Shown here one piece after another: positions 61,592 to 64,000 of a DNA stretch of 64,000 nt; the stretch's first letter is position 1; each line of letters opens with the position of its first letter. The stretch is taken from assembly GCA_964646615.1 (NCBI GenBank), contig CAZYEV010000019.1:78731-142730 (forward strand). Reading direction: 5' to 3'. Under the pieces are notes generated by a model. It was given only the letters and a program-made list of their open reading frames with translations. It searched no databases and had not been told where the DNA came from. The stretch comes from M3007 sp964646615. GTDB taxonomy: Bacteria > Bacteroidota > Bacteroidia > Chitinophagales > Saprospiraceae. Both the position numbers and the translations under genes were made by a program.

Positions 61592-64000
61592 ATGTCGCGC
61601 TTTATGGTTCGGATACTACCCATTTTTGTCGGCTTTTCGGCAATGTTCTTCCTGCTTTTTTCCCCTAAAAAAACCATGGCCCAATGCCCGCAAATCGAAG
61701 CTATCATGATTGATGCTTGCGGGACGGAGTTCTACAATGAATTCGTCATCATTCATTCCGGAGGTGGTTTTAACACTGCTAATATTGAGCTGGACTTTGA
61801 CCCTGCGAATAATTTCGGTGGCCAATGGAATAACGACATCAACATCAACGCCAACCCTTGTGGTCTGATGGCGGGCAACATAACCGCCTATTCCGGATGT
61901 CCAAACCTGATTGCCGTAGGGCCGGGGGTGAATATCCCGCCCAATGCCATTGTAGTGCTGCAAACGAGTGCCGGTTCGCAGCCGAACACCTACAATTTCT
62001 CGAACCTCTGCGGCGGTGGGCAGTGTGTGTTTGTCATTTCCAGCACCTGCACGCGCTCAGGGGGGGCTTTTACCAATGGTGGCGGCAACGGCCTGCGCAC
62101 CACCAACTTCTCTATTGCGGGGGGCTGCAACCAGAGCATTACTTACGACCTTCAGCAGGTGCCCGTGGGCAACGGTACGTACATGCTTCCCTTAGCCGGC
62201 ACCTTTGGCAACGACGGCTGTGTGGCGCCGCCGGCATCCGCACCCTTCCCGCCGCCCAACATCAACCCGATTGCCAACGTAACGGCGTGCGGCTCTTACA
62301 CCCTGCCGCCCATTACGGGCACGAACCTGACGCCCAACGCGGCCTACTACACCGGCACGAACGGCAGCGGAACGCGCTACGACCCGGGCGACGTCATCAC
62401 GACCACCACAACGCTCTACGCCTTCGACAGCAACGGGCCGGGCTGCTCTGACCAGGAGCAATTTACCGTTACCATCATTCCTACGCCGACGGTCAACCCG
62501 CCCAATAACCAGACGGTGTGTGGCAACCAGACTGTTACGGTCAACTTCACGGGCAGCCCGGGAGCGACGTTTGCCTGGACGAACGACAACACCAATATCG
62601 GGCTGGGTGCTTCGGGCACCGGCAACATTTCGTTCACGGCGGCTAATCCGGCCAGCCAGCAGGTGGCTACCATCACGGTAACGCCTTCGCAGGGCAGCTG
62701 TCAGGGCACGCCCGTAACGTTTACCATTACGGTGAACCCGCGCCCAGTGGTGGACAACCCGGGCAATCAAACGGCATGTGCGGGCCAGCAGGTTACGGTC
62801 AATTTCAGCAGCCCTTCGGGCAATCCGACCTTTAACTGGACGAACAGCAACACGGCCATTGGGCTGGGCGCCTCGGGGTCGGGCAACATTTCGTTCACGG
62901 CCGCCAGCCCGGCCAACCCAACGACAGGCACTATTTCGGTAACGGCTACGGAAAACGGCTGCACAAGCGCGCCCCAAACCTTCACGATTACCGTTAACCC
63001 GGCGGCTACGGTGAACCAGCCGGCCAACCAGACCGTGTGTGCGGGCCAGCAGGTAAACGTGAACTTCACCGGCAGCCCGGGCGCCACTTTTGCCTGGACG
63101 AACAACAACACTAACATTGGCCTGGGCGCTTCGGGCTCAGGTAACATCTCGTTCACGGCTGCAGGCGTCAGCAGCCAGGAAGTGGGCGCCATAACGGTTA
63201 CGCCCACCAGTCCGGCTGGATGCGCTGGCACGCCGGCGACCTTCACGATTACTGTTAACCCAGGCCCAACGGTGAATAACCCTGGCGACCAATCCGTCTG
63301 CGCCAGCCAGCCCGTGTCTATTACCTTTAGCAGCCCTTCGGGCAATCCGACCTATAACTGGACGAACAACAACACAGCCATTGGGTTGGGCAACTCGGGC
63401 ACGGGCAACATCAATTTCACCGCCTCTAACCCGGCCAACCCGGTTACGGGCACCATCTCGGTAACGGCTACGCTGGGCGGCTGCACAGGGCCGGCCCAGA
63501 CGTTTACCATTACCGTCAACCCGGCAGCCACCATGACGGCACCGCCCAACCAGACGGCGTGCTCAGGGCAGCAGGTAACGGTGAACTTTTCGGGCAGCCC
63601 AGGCGCTACCTTCAACTGGACGAACAACAACACCAACATTGGCCTGCCGGCTTCCGACTCTGGCAACATAGACTTTACTGCCGCCAACGTGAGCAACACG
63701 CAGGTGGCTTCCATCACCGTTACGCCCGTCAGCCCGGCGGGCTGTACTGGCAGCGCGGTCATTTTCCTCATCACCGTCAACCCGGGGCCAACGGTGAATG
63801 CGCCCAACAACCAGACGGTATGCGCGGGCCAGCAGGTTACGGTCAACTTCACCGGCAGTCCGGGGGCAACCTTCCAATGGACGAACAGCAACACGGCCAT
63901 TGGGCTGGGCGCCTCGGGCACGGGCAACATTTCGTTCACGGCGGCCAACCCGGCCAACCCGGAAGTGGGCACCATTACGGTAACGCCCGTTCAGGGCGGC
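61592..64000 (+). CDS. Secreted PKD-like repeat protein (partial, runs off right edge)
   Basis: 803 residues open to the window edge. A signal peptide (MSRFMVRILPIFVGFSAMFF, ending about KTMAQ) is followed by a lamin-tail-like N-terminal region (about 30-220: CPQIEAIMIDACGTEFYNEF, VIIHSGGGF..), a segment with ITACGSYTLPP-type motif (NVTACGSYTLPPITGTNLTP) and then at least six PKD-like domains of 86-87 residues with QTVCxGQxVTVNF, WTNxNTxIGLGASGTGNISF and ITVTP. Such proteins in this phylum usually end in a T9SS sorting domain and act as large adhesins or gliding-related surface proteins; the end is outside the window. Confidence 0.87.
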   Translation, partial: MSRFMVRILPIFVGFSAMFFLLFSPKKTMAQCPQIEAIMIDACGTEFYNEFVIIHSGGGFNTANIELDFDPANNFGGQWNNDININANPCGLMAGNITAYSGCPNLIAVGPGVNIPPNAIVVLQTSAGSQPNTYNFSNLCGGGQCVFVISSTCTRSGGAFTNGGGNGLRTTNFSIAGGCNQSITYDLQQVPVGNGTYMLPLAGTFGNDGCVAPPASAPFPPPNINPIANVTACGSYTLPPITGTNLTPNAAYYTGTNGSGTRYDPGDVITTTTTLYAFDSNGPGCSDQEQFTVTIIPTPTVNPPNNQTVCGNQTVTVNFTGSPGATFAWTNDNTNIGLGASGTGNISFTAANPASQQVATITVTPSQGSCQGTPVTFTITVNPRPVVDNPGNQTACAGQQVTVNFSSPSGNPTFNWTNSNTAIGLGASGSGNISFTAASPANPTTGTISVTATENGCTSAPQTFTITVNPAATVNQPANQTVCAGQQVNVNFTGSPGATFAWTNNNTNIGLGASGSGNISFTAAGVSSQEVGAITVTPTSPAGCAGTPATFTITVNPGPTVNNPGDQSVCASQPVSITFSSPSGNPTYNWTNNNTAIGLGNSGTGNINFTASNPANPVTGTISVTATLGGCTGPAQTFTITVNPAATMTAPPNQTACSGQQVTVNFSGSPGATFNWTNNNTNIGLPASDSGNIDFTAANVSNTQVASITVTPVSPAGCTGSAVIFLITVNPGPTVNAPNNQTVCAGQQVTVNFTGSPGATFQWTNSNTAIGLGASGTGNISFTAANPANPEVGTITVTPVQGG
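62482..64000 (+). repeat. Tandem 258-261-bp repeats encoding PKD-like domains
   Basis: Units begin near 62482, 62741, 62999, 63260, 63521 and 63782 (last one cut by the edge). Units 1, 3, 5 and 6 contain GSPGATF, units 2 and 4 contain SPSGNPT, so two unit types alternate at first. Nucleotide identity is high in blocks such as GGCAACATTTCGTTCACGGC. Confidence 0.85.

Overview
The window looks like a chromosomal piece of a GC-rich member of the Bacteroidota; class and genus cannot be fixed from it. The evidence: two large secreted proteins end in type IX secretion (T9SS) sorting domains; there is a carboxypeptidase-regulatory/STN TonB-dependent receptor with a DUF4249 lipoprotein; an exbB-exbD-exbD-tonB operon; a kdsA gene, which implies LPS; and Bacteroidota-type -7 promoter boxes (TAnnTTTG, here nearly always TACCTTTG) at a consistent distance upstream of genes. 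No rRNA, tRNA, CRISPR array or transposase was seen.

Layout. 1-0.9 kb: the first codons of a QueE-like gene at the left edge, then a MNT/HEPN (type VII toxin-antitoxin-like) pair whose HEPN gene is frameshifted. 0.9-10.5 kb: an NlpC/P60-SH3 protein lacking its catalytic Cys, a T9SS PA-domain protein, a GH109-like Tat oxidoreductase, an OFA-type MFS transporter with a 41-residue partner, and a 1189-residue T9SS glycoside hydrolase-like protein. 10.7-16.2 kb: Mrr-like nuclease, kynureninase and an S9 peptidase. 16.2-20.5 kb: a sulfur locus (MBL-rhodanese plus two YeeE/YedE proteins) split by a two-gene cassette, a small PD-(D/E)XK-like protein overlapping a DNA methyltransferase, which may be an undescribed restriction-modification pair. 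20.6-28.6 kb: prfC, kdsA, the TonB energizing operon and lepA. 28.5-43 kb: housekeeping genes (Nudix, pyrC, GNAT, DinB, rmlB, PNP, BASS transporter, sorbosone-dehydrogenase-like lipoprotein, pnuC, FtsX-type permease, SpoIIM family, rRNA m5C methyltransferase). 43-47 kb: a minus-strand envelope cluster with an ECF sigma factor and a membrane-anchored barrel-like protein. 47-52.5 kb: parB-parA, small metabolic genes, and most copies of a palindromic intergenic repeat. 52.6-58.7 kb: GH1 beta-glucosidase, DUF4058, TonB receptor and DUF4249 lipoprotein. 59-64 kb: mdh, a frameshifted peroxiredoxin-like gene, hisA, and the first 803 residues of a PKD-like repeat protein that runs off the right edge.

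The most unusual items are: (1) an 18-bp palindrome family (GGCCAAACAAGTTTGGCC type) in four intergenic sites, with compensatory base changes and a four-copy, roughly 26-bp-period array just upstream of parA; (2) the PD-(D/E)XK/methyltransferase cassette inside the sulfur locus; (3) a HEPN toxin-like gene broken exactly in its catalytic motif by one extra AATT copy; (4) several small genes or RNA elements that simple ORF calling would miss.
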